This document shows positions 50,277 through 60,232 of a stretch of DNA of 64,000 nt, piece by piece. A program made the position numbers and the translations under genes. Every line of letters starts with the position of its first letter. Positions within the stretch are counted from its first letter, which is position 1. The notes under the pieces were generated by a model, which was not told the origin of the DNA, ran no database searches, and saw only the letters and a list, made by a program, of their open reading frames with translations. The stretch is from Acheta domesticus (taxonomy: Eukaryota; Arthropoda; Insecta; Orthoptera; Gryllidae), in NCBI GenBank assembly GCA_031308135.1, contig JAHLJT010000631.1:144378734-144442733 (forward strand). The letters are read 5' to 3'.

Positions 50277-51148
50277 TTAAATTTGTAAGGTGTGTTGTTG
50301 TTTATTAGATTTTTTCTTTACAAACATGAGAACTTCGTAAATGTATATACAAGGCAGTGGAAGTATGTTAAGTTTTTTGAATTGAGGTCTACAGGACTCT
50401 GTTCTTTTTGTATTTGTTATTGTTCGGATGATTCTCTTTTGTAATTTGAATGTCTGCTTAGCCTCTGGTGCTTGGCCCCACATTATTATTCCGTATTTGA
50501 GAACAGGGTGCACATTCGCAAAGTACACTGTTCGGACTGTTTCGATGGTGCTGTTTCTAGTTATTATTCTAAGAGCATAATTAAGTTTGCTCAATTTTAA
50601 ATTAATATCTTGTAGGTGTGAATTCCATTTGAGGTGGGATTGTATGGTGATTCCAAGAAATTTTGTATTCTGTGCTTGTGTTATGCTGTTGCCTTCTAAC
50701 GTTAAATTTGGTGAGTATTGTTGTGAGTGAGAGTTGCGGAAATGCATTGTGATCGTTTTGCCTTTGTTTAGGACTAGTTTGTTTTGGTGGATCCATTGAG
50801 TTAGTTTGTCAATGGCAGAATTATCTTTGTCTTGTAGGGATTTTGTTGTTCTTTCTTTGAATATTATATTCGTGTCATCAGCGAAAAGTACCGTTTTGTT
50901 GTTTTCCATTATTAATGGCAGGTCATTTACAAATACGAGAAATAAAATCGGGCCTAGTGTAGATCCTTGCGGGGCCCCATAGGTCACATCTCTTGGTTCG
51001 GAGTGATGATTGTTTATTTTGTTATCTTTTAGGTAAGGTAACACTACTATTTGTTTTCTGTCTGTTAAATACGATTTTATCCAGTTATAAGCAATTCCCC
51101 GGATTCCATAAGATTCTAATTTTGACAGTAGAATTTTATGGTCTATTG
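50277..51148 (-). pseudogene. Reverse transcriptase, C-terminal two-thirds
   Basis: Minus frame: AIDHKILLSKLESYGIRGIA, GAPQGSTLGPILFLVFVNDL, the FADD box (TVLFADDTNIIF), NKLVLNKGKT, FLGITIQSHLKWNSHL and YGIIMWG. This is the palm and thumb of a CR1/jockey-superfamily RT. The open frame that continues right to 51338 is an artefact: beyond 51148 it translates the inserted hAT terminus. A premature stop at 50277 and frame changes beyond it break the C-terminal tail. Confidence 0.85.
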
Positions 51149-51282
51149 CAGGGCCGCTCAAGCAGAGCAAATCGGCAGCGCGGAGCCGTGTTGTCAGCCG
51201 AGAGCGGGACACCGGAGCCCGAGCGTTGCGCGCCTTGCGATAACCACTGTCACAGTGTCCCGGTAACTCCAGTCGCGGAAAC

Positions 51283-51540
51283 ATGGAAGTTGACGCGAGC
51301 ACTTCACAGACCAGAGCATCTACACCGACAATTTTCAATGCAGTATGGGAAGAAAAGTATATTTTCGCCGACTACGGCAGCTATGCCAAATGTTTAGTTT
51401 ACGTAAAGGGTTCAATCACGTGAAAAAGTTTAATTTGCAAAGACATTATACATTTAATCATGCTGATGAAAATGACAAGTACGCTGAAGAAGAACAAAAG
51501 GAAGTTTTCAGTGTTCTGAAAAACAATGCCTCACTAGAAG
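51283..51540 (+). pseudogene. hAT transposase N-terminus (BED-finger-like)
   Basis: ATG at 51283 starts MEVDASTSQTRASTP, then FNAVWEEKYIFADY, AKCLVYVKG and, after a frameshift near 51410, HVKKFNLQRHYTFNH. The order WEE-Y-F...C..C...NLQRHY..H matches BED-type fingers in hAT transposases of the GTF2IRD2/ZBED-like type. The second Cys appears as Tyr. Confidence 0.7.
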
Positions 51541-51689
51541 TAAGTTTTGGATGTATTTTGATGTTCTTATTTGTTTTGAGAGTAAAATAACACAATACAA
51601 AAGAGCTTAATTTTATTGCATATCGATACTACAATGTGAGCGTTTAGGAAAAGAACTTCCCACAAAACCGTTTTCCAAAACTGCATCGT

Positions 51690-51902
51690 AATGCTGCTCG
51701 ATTGTTAAGTACGTTTGGATCAACATACAATTGTGAGCAATTTTTTGCTGCTTTGAAAATTTGTAAATCTCCAATGAGAAGTACAATTACAGATCACAAT
51801 CTGAAATGCATGTTACGGCTCAATAGCACCATGTCATCTCTTCCAAATATAGAAAGTGTATTGCGAGAAAAAACAGTTAAAAGGTGTAATAAGAGTATTT
51901 GA
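51690..51902 (+). pseudogene. hAT transposase C-terminal dimerisation segment
   Basis: LSTFGSTYNCEQFFAALKIC, then KSPMRSTITDHNLKCMLRL: the conserved hAT C-terminal motif (FGS.Y.CE..FS..K..K...R..L...L...LR). It is directly preceded by non-homologous sequence, so the transposase middle is deleted. Confidence 0.8.
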
Positions 51903-52397
51903 TTTTGCAATCAACTTAATTTTTTTATTTCAATTTCCTTTACTTTTAGTATTTTTATTACTAGTTTATTTAATCATATTTTTGTGCAACCTTTATAATA
52001 CTTTTCATATTCAGCAGCGTTATAAACTGTGTAATGTCACCGCTATTAAATTTCTTTATGTTATTGAGCACTTTTGTGCAACTAAACAATTGGCATTGCC
52101 GGCGCAATCTGCAAAAAGATACTTTTCTCTCCATGCTGCATTGCAAATTGTGGTTTTTTATTTTCCAAATTACACTAATACGTTTATATCTAGAAACTGT
52201 TGTATCCTTTCCCAGAGCAGTGAGATTTTTTCATTCCGAACAACGGAAAATACCTCGTAAAAATACGACGCGACCCACTGTGCCGCATGCCGCCGATCAA
52301 TATTTGATGACGTCATTTGCTCTTTCTGCGGCGAAAGAGAAAAGAGCAACCGGAGACTCCTCCTCGGAGCAAATGGTTGAGCGGCCCTGGTCTATTG

Positions 52398-52625
52398 TGT
52401 CAAAAGCTTTTGACAAGTCAAGGAAAAGACCATTTTTTTTCTAGTGCCATTAGGATTTCATTTATAAAGGCGAATATAGTAGTTTCAATTGATCGATTTT
52501 CCCTGAATCCATGTTGTGAGTCAGTGATAATGTTACAGTGTATCAGGTAGCTTTTTAATCTTTCATAGAAGAGTTTTTTCTAATATTTTTGAAAATCCAG
52601 ACAAGAGTGAAATTGGTCTATAATT
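52398..52625 (-). pseudogene. Reverse transcriptase, N-terminal part
   Basis: On the minus strand: YRPISLLSGFSKILE, then SQHGFRENRSIETTIFAFIN, then (after a frame slip in an A-run) FLDLSKAFDTID, containing the catalytic aspartate. It joins the 51148 end of the other fragment once the hAT insertion is ignored. Several frameshifts. Confidence 0.8.
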
Positions 52626-52990
52626 CATTACATCTTGTGTTACCTGTTAGCAAGGGACAAATTTCAACCAGAAAACTTGAAAATTTTTAGGCGCACAGCG
52701 ACTCATTAATAACAAAGAAAAATCATTAATAACAAAGAAAATAATATTAGGTTCGGAAAGTAAACGATCGTAGTGGTATAACCCCTAAAAACGGTCTATG
52801 AAAATGAAAATAAAGGGAAGTGAATGATCTTGTGAACGAGTAGTTGATTAACGTCAGTACAAAAAACTTTCCGAGTTTTGTGTTGCAAGTATGATAAAAT
52901 GGTGTCTTCTCGCAAAAGAAGGGAATGCTTAGAAGATTATCGACATTGTTATTTGTAATTGTTTTTCATTTCTCATCAACAAAAAAAAAA

Positions 52991-53067
52991 TTGGCGCGGT
53001 ATTGCCAGATTCGAACGCGCATTCCTCCGTTTACAAGTTTCTCGCATAAGCCGTTAGCCTAAGACGT
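52991..53067 (-). repeat. tRNA-like module 1a (minus strand)
   Basis: The reverse complement contains GCTAACGGCTTATGCGAGAA and a B-box-like GCGTTCGAATCTGGC. A complete cloverleaf is not apparent. SINE head or tRNA pseudogene. Confidence 0.45.
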
Positions 53068-53764
53068 ATTCCTTTTGTCAACGGGTTTATTTACGGGACG
53101 AATTGTATCTGAAAATTTATTGAACTTTTGCATTTGTGCAACTTAAAATATTAAATAAATTACCCCTATGTGACAATAAGAATGCAGTTCAATTTACGTG
53201 ACTCTATAGAATAATACGGTCTACTTATAAATATTTCAGTTCAGCGTTATATTACAATTGTCGCTGGCAGTCGCTTGGCTCTCAGACTCGCTGAGCTGAG
53301 GCGTTATCTTTACCTGCCCTGCGGGCAAGGTGAGATGAGGAGAGGTGATAAGAACTAAAACTCCCTGACGAGTTTCGACTCTCACTGTTCGACTGTCAAA
53401 AATTCAGAATTCACTTGCAGCAAGAATTAACTATAAATCTATGAAATATTTATCGACTTCAAGAGAAAAAAACACCTACAGTCACTCAATTTATTCTCCA
53501 ACTGTTCACCCCTTATAATCTAATAAAAAATATCTCTTATTTTCTCGTATTGTTGGTGATGGATAAGTAATACATTACAACTTCTTCCCTAATAGCACTT
53601 CATCTTTCTTTTAAAACTCTTAACGAAACGACGAACGAGAGACTGTAAAAAATCATACCTTAAATTATTGAAAATCAAAAAGTTTTCATAAAAATCTCGC
53701 TTCTACAGATAGTTTTCATTCTTTGTGCTCCACATATACAAATATTTTCAAGGAATGAAAAAAA

Positions 53765-53841
53765 CCTACCCCAGTCAGAATTTGAACTAGATCCCTCTGG
53801 CTCTTACAAGCAAACGCTCTACCACTTCGGCTAGGAGACGG
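53765..53841 (-). repeat. tRNA-like module 1b (minus strand)
   Basis: The reverse complement contains an A-box-like TAGCCGAAGTGGTAGAGCG, a TGTAAG anticodon-loop-like stretch and a B-box-like TAGTTCAAATTCTG. tRNA-derived, degenerate. Confidence 0.55.
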
Positions 53842-54044
53842 CTCTTCAAGATGTCACTAATGCAGTATTTTGCTTATTAGGATGTCGTTGACAATAGAAA
53901 ATGGCATTGAAAAATCTCAGAAACTACTCGAAATTGAAACTTAATTGTGAATTAAATTTATTTAAAAATCTAATATTGTAGAAAAGATTGAATTAGAATA
54001 TAAATCTCAACCTTAAATTTTGAAGATAAAATATCTTGGTGGGT

Positions 54045-55017
54045 ATTTTACATGAAGCTCATTAGACACTTTTTTTATTTTCAAAAAATTGCTCCAAATT
54101 TTGTATTTAGTTTTGACTTTTCGATAGAGTAAAGTCGTTTAAGAAAATGATGCACGTCGCATTTTCGTTGAAATGCCTGATATTTAAAAAATTGAAGAAA
54201 TTCAATATTTGCGTCGTCTTCATACAACTACAATTATAAAGATTTTTTAAATAAAATCTGTTCACCGTAGTGATTTTATAATTCTCGTAAATCATCTCAT
54301 TGTTGTCGGCCGTGGTTATTGTATGATGTAAATAATATCCTTATGAAAAGAAATAATAAATTGAAGGATGGTAATAAATTTAACTTAGAATTAACAAACA
54401 CACTTCTTTACTTTAAGAAGTTTTTATCATTTATTATGTTTTTCAGTTCTTTCGTACATAAAAATAAGAATAAAAAACGTTTCGCGCAATTTCTGAGAAA
54501 GCACATATTTAAAATTTATATTGACCGTTAAATGCAAAATTACTAAAAAAATATTCATATTTTCAAAAAACTAAACATGACTTTCTTTGAAGATCTGTTT
54601 TACAGATTTCACTAAGAAAAACATTTGTGTTCTTAATTCTACTTGTAGAAAGACACTGAAAAAATTGAATTTCTCCAATTTTTGAAAAATCAAGAATTTT
54701 ATCGAAAACATGATCTGCATCATTCTCTTAAGCGACCTTTACGTTACCCTAAGTCAAAATTTAATCAACAATTTGTAGCCATTTTTTGAAAATTTTTAAA
54801 ATGTTCCAGGTGCCAGGCTCCAGGTTCCATATAAAGTACTTGACAAAAATGAAATATCGGTTACAAATTCAAGGGACCGCCACAACATCCAGCTAGAATG
54901 GGGAATATCAATTTTGGAGAAAGTCGGCTGATCAGTTTAGGTACAAGCGTTGTGTACAGACGGGCAGACAAGTGTTTTTACGTCAATCAATTTTTGGGTA
55001 TCAAGTATCCACAAAAC
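54045..55017. repeat. Diverged Helentron-like sequence between the duplicated units
   Basis: Family-like blocks (AAAAAATTGCTCCAAATTTT, CATACAACTACAATTATAAAG, CAGACGGGCAGACAAG, then GGGTATCAAGTATCC) are recognisable, but too diverged to set termini. Orientation seems mixed. Confidence 0.45.
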
Positions 55018-55215
55018 ATGGATTTAGTGTAAGAGGCCTATGAAAAGAAAAATGTGGGAAAGTGATTAATCTTGTGAACGAACAGTTCATAAACGTACGT
55101 ACAAAAAAATCCGCAGTATTGTGATAAAATTGTTTCTTCTCGCAAGAGAAGAGAATTTTTACAAGATTCTCGACATCGTTATTTGGAATGTATTTTCATT
55201 GCACGTCAAGTAAAA

Positions 55216-55300
55216 AAACTGCCAGCGTTTTACCAAATTGGAACACGCAATCCTCTATTCTCCCGTCTCGAGTGTAAGCTTTTGCGCTACTAACACAGAC
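55216..55300 (-). repeat. tRNA-like module 2a, degraded
   Basis: At the position equivalent to module 1a; the B-box is degraded (reverse complement GCGTGTTCCAATTTGG). Confidence 0.35.
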
Positions 55301-55985
55301 GTATGCATTTCCGCGAACTGATAAAGTTTAGAATCATAAGAATTTGTGTCTTTACATTCATTGCTTTTCCCCATTTCTGTAACTTAAAATAGTATATAAA
55401 CTACCTCTGGGAGACCATAAGAATGCAGAGCAATCTACGCATTCATATGAAATAAGTAATTCTAGTTATAAATGTATCGGTTCAACGTTATGGAATTGTC
55501 CCTAGCAGGCACATAGTTTCTAGCGTCTCGCTCTGGCCGTATCACTTTTCGCCCCTGTCCAAGGTGAGATTGGCAAACGTGATAAGGTTGAAATAAATGT
55601 AGTAGTTGAGTTTCGACAGCGTCCAAAATTCAGGAAAGAATTCAGAAGTTATTTCGTTTGCAGCAAGTAACCACAGAATCTAACGAACATATATCGACTT
55701 CAAGAAAAAACACATATCATCACGCAGTTATTTCACCTACACACATTCAAATAAAAAAGCTCTTAGTTTCTCGTTTTATTGGTGATGGTTGATTAATATA
55801 TTACAAATTTTACACTATTAACACTTCATCCTTATCATAAAACTCTTAATCAAACGATGACCGAGAGATTCGAAAAAAATATATACCGTAAATTTTTGAA
55901 ATCGAAAAATTTAATAAGAATCCCACGTCAACAATTAATTTCAATGTATTGTGCTCCACACGTACAACATTTTCAAAAATAAAAA

Positions 55986-56068
55986 AAGGCCACGAGTAGA
56001 CCAGGACTTGAACTCGAGTCCTCTGGTTCTCGAAGCAAAAACCCTAGCAACTGAACTAGCACTTCCGA
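55986..56068 (-). repeat. tRNA-like module 2b
   Basis: The reverse complement contains GTGCTAGTTCAGTTGCTAGG (A-box-like) and CTCGAGTTCAAGTCCTGG (B-box-like, with a T-arm-like stem). Equivalent to module 1b. Confidence 0.5.
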
Positions 56069-56260
56069 TACACACCAATGCACTATTTTGCACACTAGGA
56101 GGTTGATGACACCAGAATAAAATCTGGATAAAGCTACTCGTGTTTTTAAAACAAACTTGTAAATTAAATTTATTTCAAAATTCAATTTTCAAGAACAGAT
56201 TGCATTAAGAAATACATCTCTAGCTTGTGAATTGAAGAGATTCGAGTTCGAAGAACATTT

Positions 56261-56507
56261 CATTATCACCATATAGCTCAAAATTATGGGAAAACTACTA
56301 ACGTTTGAAGAAACTAACATTAAAGATTTAATATTGAAGAATATATTGCATTAACAAAGAAATCGTAATGTGTAATTAATAGTGTAGTAGTGGGAGGATA
56401 TCGAAAATGTTGAATCTTTTCAATGGTCGAAATCCAAGAGGTTTTATTGAAAATCGGATCTTCTGCCATAAGGTGAAGCGAAGTTCTACTAGCGGAAACA
56501 GTTAATA
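56261..56507. other. Short AT-rich spacer
   Basis: Nothing recognised between the duplication and the Helentron-like cluster. Confidence 0.4.
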
Positions 56508-57837
56508 ACTAGTGGTGCTATAGAATGGCACAGACTTTTCCATATTAGTATTCTATTTTCTTGGGTCTTCGCTAGCTATTCGGAATTGCCACATATTCTT
56601 TCTTGCCAGCTACCATCTATCACCGCCAAAAGTACATTTTTTTGTCATTTTCTTAATTTTTCGGTTTCCTATTGGTAGAACGAAAATATAAATTTTTGAA
56701 TATTAAAGAACACAAAAACCTAGCCGTAAATGGCAATTTTCTTTTAAAAATTATGTGCCGTTTTAAAGAAAATTGCGTTTTAGCTCTACTAAAAATACGA
56801 AATTTGAAGCTCATTTTCACAGAAAATGTTTGAGTTTTCAAAATACCTCATTTGATGTTATTTGAAGCACTTACACTCACAAATATAATCATCCTTACAA
56901 ATTCCGGATAATGTGCATATTAAAGATGTGAGAGATCTTTCAAAAAATTTACATTTATATAATTTTTGAAAAAACAAAAAAATTACTCAAAATAAACTTT
57001 ACGTCATATTAAAGAGTGTAATTATCACTATCTGTTACAAAAGTTTCAAGAAAAAAGTTGCAGCCATATATTAGAAAATGGCGTTTGAGCATTTCTGAAA
57101 ATGCCGAAATTTGGGCTACTTTTCACAGAAAACGGTAGTGTTTTCGAGAAACGTCACTTGACATTATTTAAAACATATATGCTCGTAAATATAATAATGT
57201 GTAAAAATCGCCGATAATGTAAATATTAACGACATGAGAAACAAGTAAAAAAATTTACATTTTTGTAAATTTTGAAAAAAACAACTGATAGACCATTATG
57301 GCTTTTATTTCATCTGATAGAGTAAACTTACCACTATCCCTACCAAAAGTTTAAAGAAAAAATTTGGAGCCGTTTTTGAGAAAATCTTGTTTTTGTAATT
57401 TTTTAATGTTGCACATATTGCACGCAATATTGCACGAAAACTACTACAATTTTGAAAAACATTTACACGTCCTTTATGAAAGAACTCACTTTGGAGAATA
57501 CATTTTATTTGAAGGAAAAATCTCTATCTTCAATTTTGTAGTTGGAGAAAGACGCCGAAAAAAATTCAAATTTCTTTCACAATTTTCGAAAATTTAGAAT
57601 TATCCGTGAAAATCGGACCTATGCCATGTTAATAAGTGTATTTTACTCTATTCATACAAGAAATTTAAAGAAAAAATTTGGAGCCGTTTTTGAGAAACTT
57701 TTGAAAATCCCCGGGGAGCTTCATATAAAGTACCCCCAAATTTTGAAGAATCTTTTTCAAAATCTCAAAGCTTCGACTAGAATCAGATCGACCGGGGAAT
57801 ATCTATTTGGAAGAAATCGTACGTATGGTTTAGGCGT
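56508..57837 (-). repeat. Helentron-like copy (reverse orientation)
   Basis: Starts ACTAGTGGTGCTATAGAATG, the reverse of the family 3' end, and extends through all four ~300-bp quasi-units. It is cut at about 57837 (GTACGTATGGTTTAGGCG), before the 5' terminus, where the next copy begins. Confidence 0.75.
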
Positions 57838-59189
57838 TTCTTAATAGTAGAACAGAAATACTATTTCAAGAATATTCAAGAACAGTGAAAGCTCTTCCTT
57901 AATGGCAATTTTGTTTGAAAAATTTGGAGCGGTTTTTAAGAGAATGGCGTTTAAGCGTTACTGCAAATGCAAACTTTGAAGCTCTTTTTCACAGGAATCA
58001 TTTGTGTTTTCGAAAAACGTTAGTTGAAGTCGTTTAAAGCACATTAACTCACAAAGAAATAGTTTTTACAAATTATGGGAAAGGTGTATATTAACGGTGT
58101 GAGATCTTTCACAAAATTACGTTTGTGTAATGTTTGAAAAAACAAAAAATACCCCAAAATAAACTTTACGTCATATTAAAGAGTGCAAATAGCACTATCC
58201 GTTCGAAAATTTTGGGGAAAAAATTTGGGAACATTTTTGAGAAAATGGCGTTTGAGCGTTTCTGAAGATGCAGAAGTTTGGACTAGTTTCAACAGAAAAT
58301 GGTTGAGTTTTCGACAAACTTTATTTACCATTATTTAAAGCACATGTACTCATAAATATAATGTTAACAAATTGCTGTTAATGTAAATATTAACGACGTG
58401 GGAGAAAAGTCAAAGAAATTTCATTTTTGTAAGTTATGAAAAAATGAAAGAAAAGAGCAACATGACGTTTAAGTCGTCTCGTAGAGAACATTAGGCTCTA
58501 TCACTACCAAAAGGTGAAAGAAACAATTTTGGAGCCGTTTTTGAGAAAATCTTGTTTTTGTATTTTTTTCAAATTGCACACATTGCACGCAATATTGCGC
58601 GAAAACTACTAAACATTTCTAAAAAGTGATTCTTAGTGTGTCAAAAAGGTTCTTAAAGAAAGAACTGACTTTGGAGAACAAATTTTATTTGAAGGAAAAA
58701 TCTCAAACTTCAATTTTGTAGTTGGAGGAAGATACCGAAAAAAATTCAAACTTTTGCAGTTTTCGAAAATAAAGAATTAACCGTGTAAATCGAACTTCAG
58801 CATAATTAATAAGTGTATTTTACTCTATTCTTACAAGAAATTTAAAGAAAAAAGTTTGGTCCGTTTTTGAGAAGATTTTGAAAATGTCTCGAGGGATTCA
58901 TGTAAAGTACCCCCAAATTTTTAGAAAGTTTTTCAAATTCTCTAAGCTTCAACTGGAGCCAGATGGATAGGGGTTTTGTCAATTTGGAAAAATCCTACGC
59001 TTGGCTTAGGCGCAGGAGGGACGGATTGACAGACGGACGGACAGACAGACGGACGTTTTTCTTTCAATTGGTTTTTTTGATATCAAGGACTTACAAAACA
59101 GGGATTCTGGATACACCACGTGTTAGGGGATATTTTTTGCTTAATTTAGCAACTGATTTATGCACTTTTTCGTTATTAGGTTGGTTAGA
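57838..59189 (-). repeat. Helentron-like copy (reverse orientation), ends truncated
   Basis: Begins in the family body at TTCTTAATAGTAGAACAG and runs to TTTTTCGTTATTAGG. A GACGGACGGACAGACAGACG run is present near 59030-59050. Both termini are missing. Confidence 0.7.
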
Positions 59190-60232
59190 ATTACTGCTTT
59201 GTGAGTCCTTGATACTGAAAATCTTCCTCCAACAACAAAATTGAAGATATTTTACCTTCAATTAAAATTTGTTCTCCAAAGTGAGTTCTTTCACTTAGGT
59301 ACTGTACATGTTTTGAAAATTTAAGTAGTTTTCTGGCAATATTGCGCGAAATATGTGCCATTAAAAAAATACAAAAACAAGATTTTCTCAAAAACGGCTC
59401 CAAATTTTTTTCTTATAACTTTTGACAGGGATAGTGCCTAAATGTGATGACATAAACGTCATGTTGCTCTATTCTTTTTTTCTTCAGACTTTACAAAAAT
59501 GTAATTTTTTGAAATGTCTCTCACGTTTGTAATATTTTTATTGTCGACAATTTGTTCACGATATTATGTTTACGAGTATATTTGCTTTAATTAACGTCTT
59601 ATAAAGTTTCTCGAAAATTCAACCGTTTTCTGTGAAAAGTAGCTCAAAATTCAGCATTTCCGTAAACGCTCAATCTCCATTTTCTCAAAATGTCTCCAAT
59701 TTTTTTCTTCAAATTTTTCGAAAGGATAGTGCTAATTGAATTCTTTCATGTAAGGTAAAGTTCATCAGGAGGTTTTTTTTTTCAAAAATGACACATGTGT
59801 AATTGTTTTGAAAGATATCTCACACCGTTATTATGCACGTTTCCCGCAATTTCTAAACACCTTTGTATTTGTGAGTAAATGAGCTTTCAATGAAGTTTTC
59901 GAAAACACACAAGATTCCTGTGAAAAAGAGATTCAAATTTCGCATTTATAGTAGCGTTGAAACGCCATTTTCTTAAAAACGGCTACACATTTTTCAAAGA
60001 AAATTCCCATTTAGGACGAGCTTTCACCGTTCTTCAATATTCTTAAAATAATATTTCCGTTCTACTGTTAAGAAACAGAAAAATTAAGAAAATGTTTTTT
60101 AAAAAAAAGCTATTTGTGCGGCGATAGATGGCAGCGTGCAAGAGTATATTGCAACTCCGAATATCTAGCTGAGACCGAAAGAAATAAAATACTAATATGG
60201 GAAAGTCTGTGCCATTCTGTAGCACCACTAGT
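59190..60232 (+). repeat. Helentron-like copy (forward orientation), 5'-truncated
   Basis: Faces the previous copy head to head (junction near 59190) and ends with the intact 3' terminus ATGGGAAAGTCTGTGCC, then AGCACCACTAGT|T at 60232. Confidence 0.75.

Larger units (their letters stand above)
51149..52389 (+). mobile_element. Internally deleted hAT transposon, 1241 bp
   Basis: Termini CAGGGCCGCTCAA (left) and TTGAGCGGCCCTG (right) are perfect 13-bp inverted repeats. The 8-bp flanks GTCTATTG (51141-51148 and 52390-52397) are identical. Inside, a BED-finger-like N-terminus (about 51283-51540) is joined to a hAT C-terminal dimerisation segment (about 51700-51900); the catalytic middle is missing. 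The element inserted into the RT pseudogene. Confidence 0.92.
49505..52625 (-). mobile_element. Non-LTR retrotransposon remnant interrupted by hAT
   Basis: The minus-strand element consists of RT sequence (52398-52625 and 50277-51148), a decayed C-terminal region and 3' UTR (49505-50276) and an ATT-type tail. It is 5' truncated at about 52625. The RT is split by a 1241-bp hAT insertion. Confidence 0.75.
52778..53990. repeat. Diverged duplication, copy 1 (with two tRNA-like modules)
   Basis: About 1.2 kb that aligns in order with 55018-56260: GATCTTGTGAACGA, GTACAAAAAA, TCTTCTCGCAA, TCGACATCGTT, then tRNA-like module a, an ATGCAG block, TGAGTTTCGAC, then module b. The offset is about 2.24 kb. 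Identity is moderate, so the duplication is old. Confidence 0.65.
55018..56260. repeat. Diverged duplication, copy 2 (with two tRNA-like modules)
   Basis: Partner of 52778-53990. The spacing between modules a and b (about 770 bp) is preserved in both copies. Confidence 0.65.

Noticed and set aside
50993..51397. 134-codon + frame across the RT/hAT boundary
   Set aside because: Antisense to the RT and fused to the inserted hAT end; it is a junction artefact.
57364..57597. A frame starting MEPFLRKSCFC shared with 59191-59403 (-)
   Set aside because: Same reason: repeat-derived, antisense to the other shared frame, diverging in frame and length.
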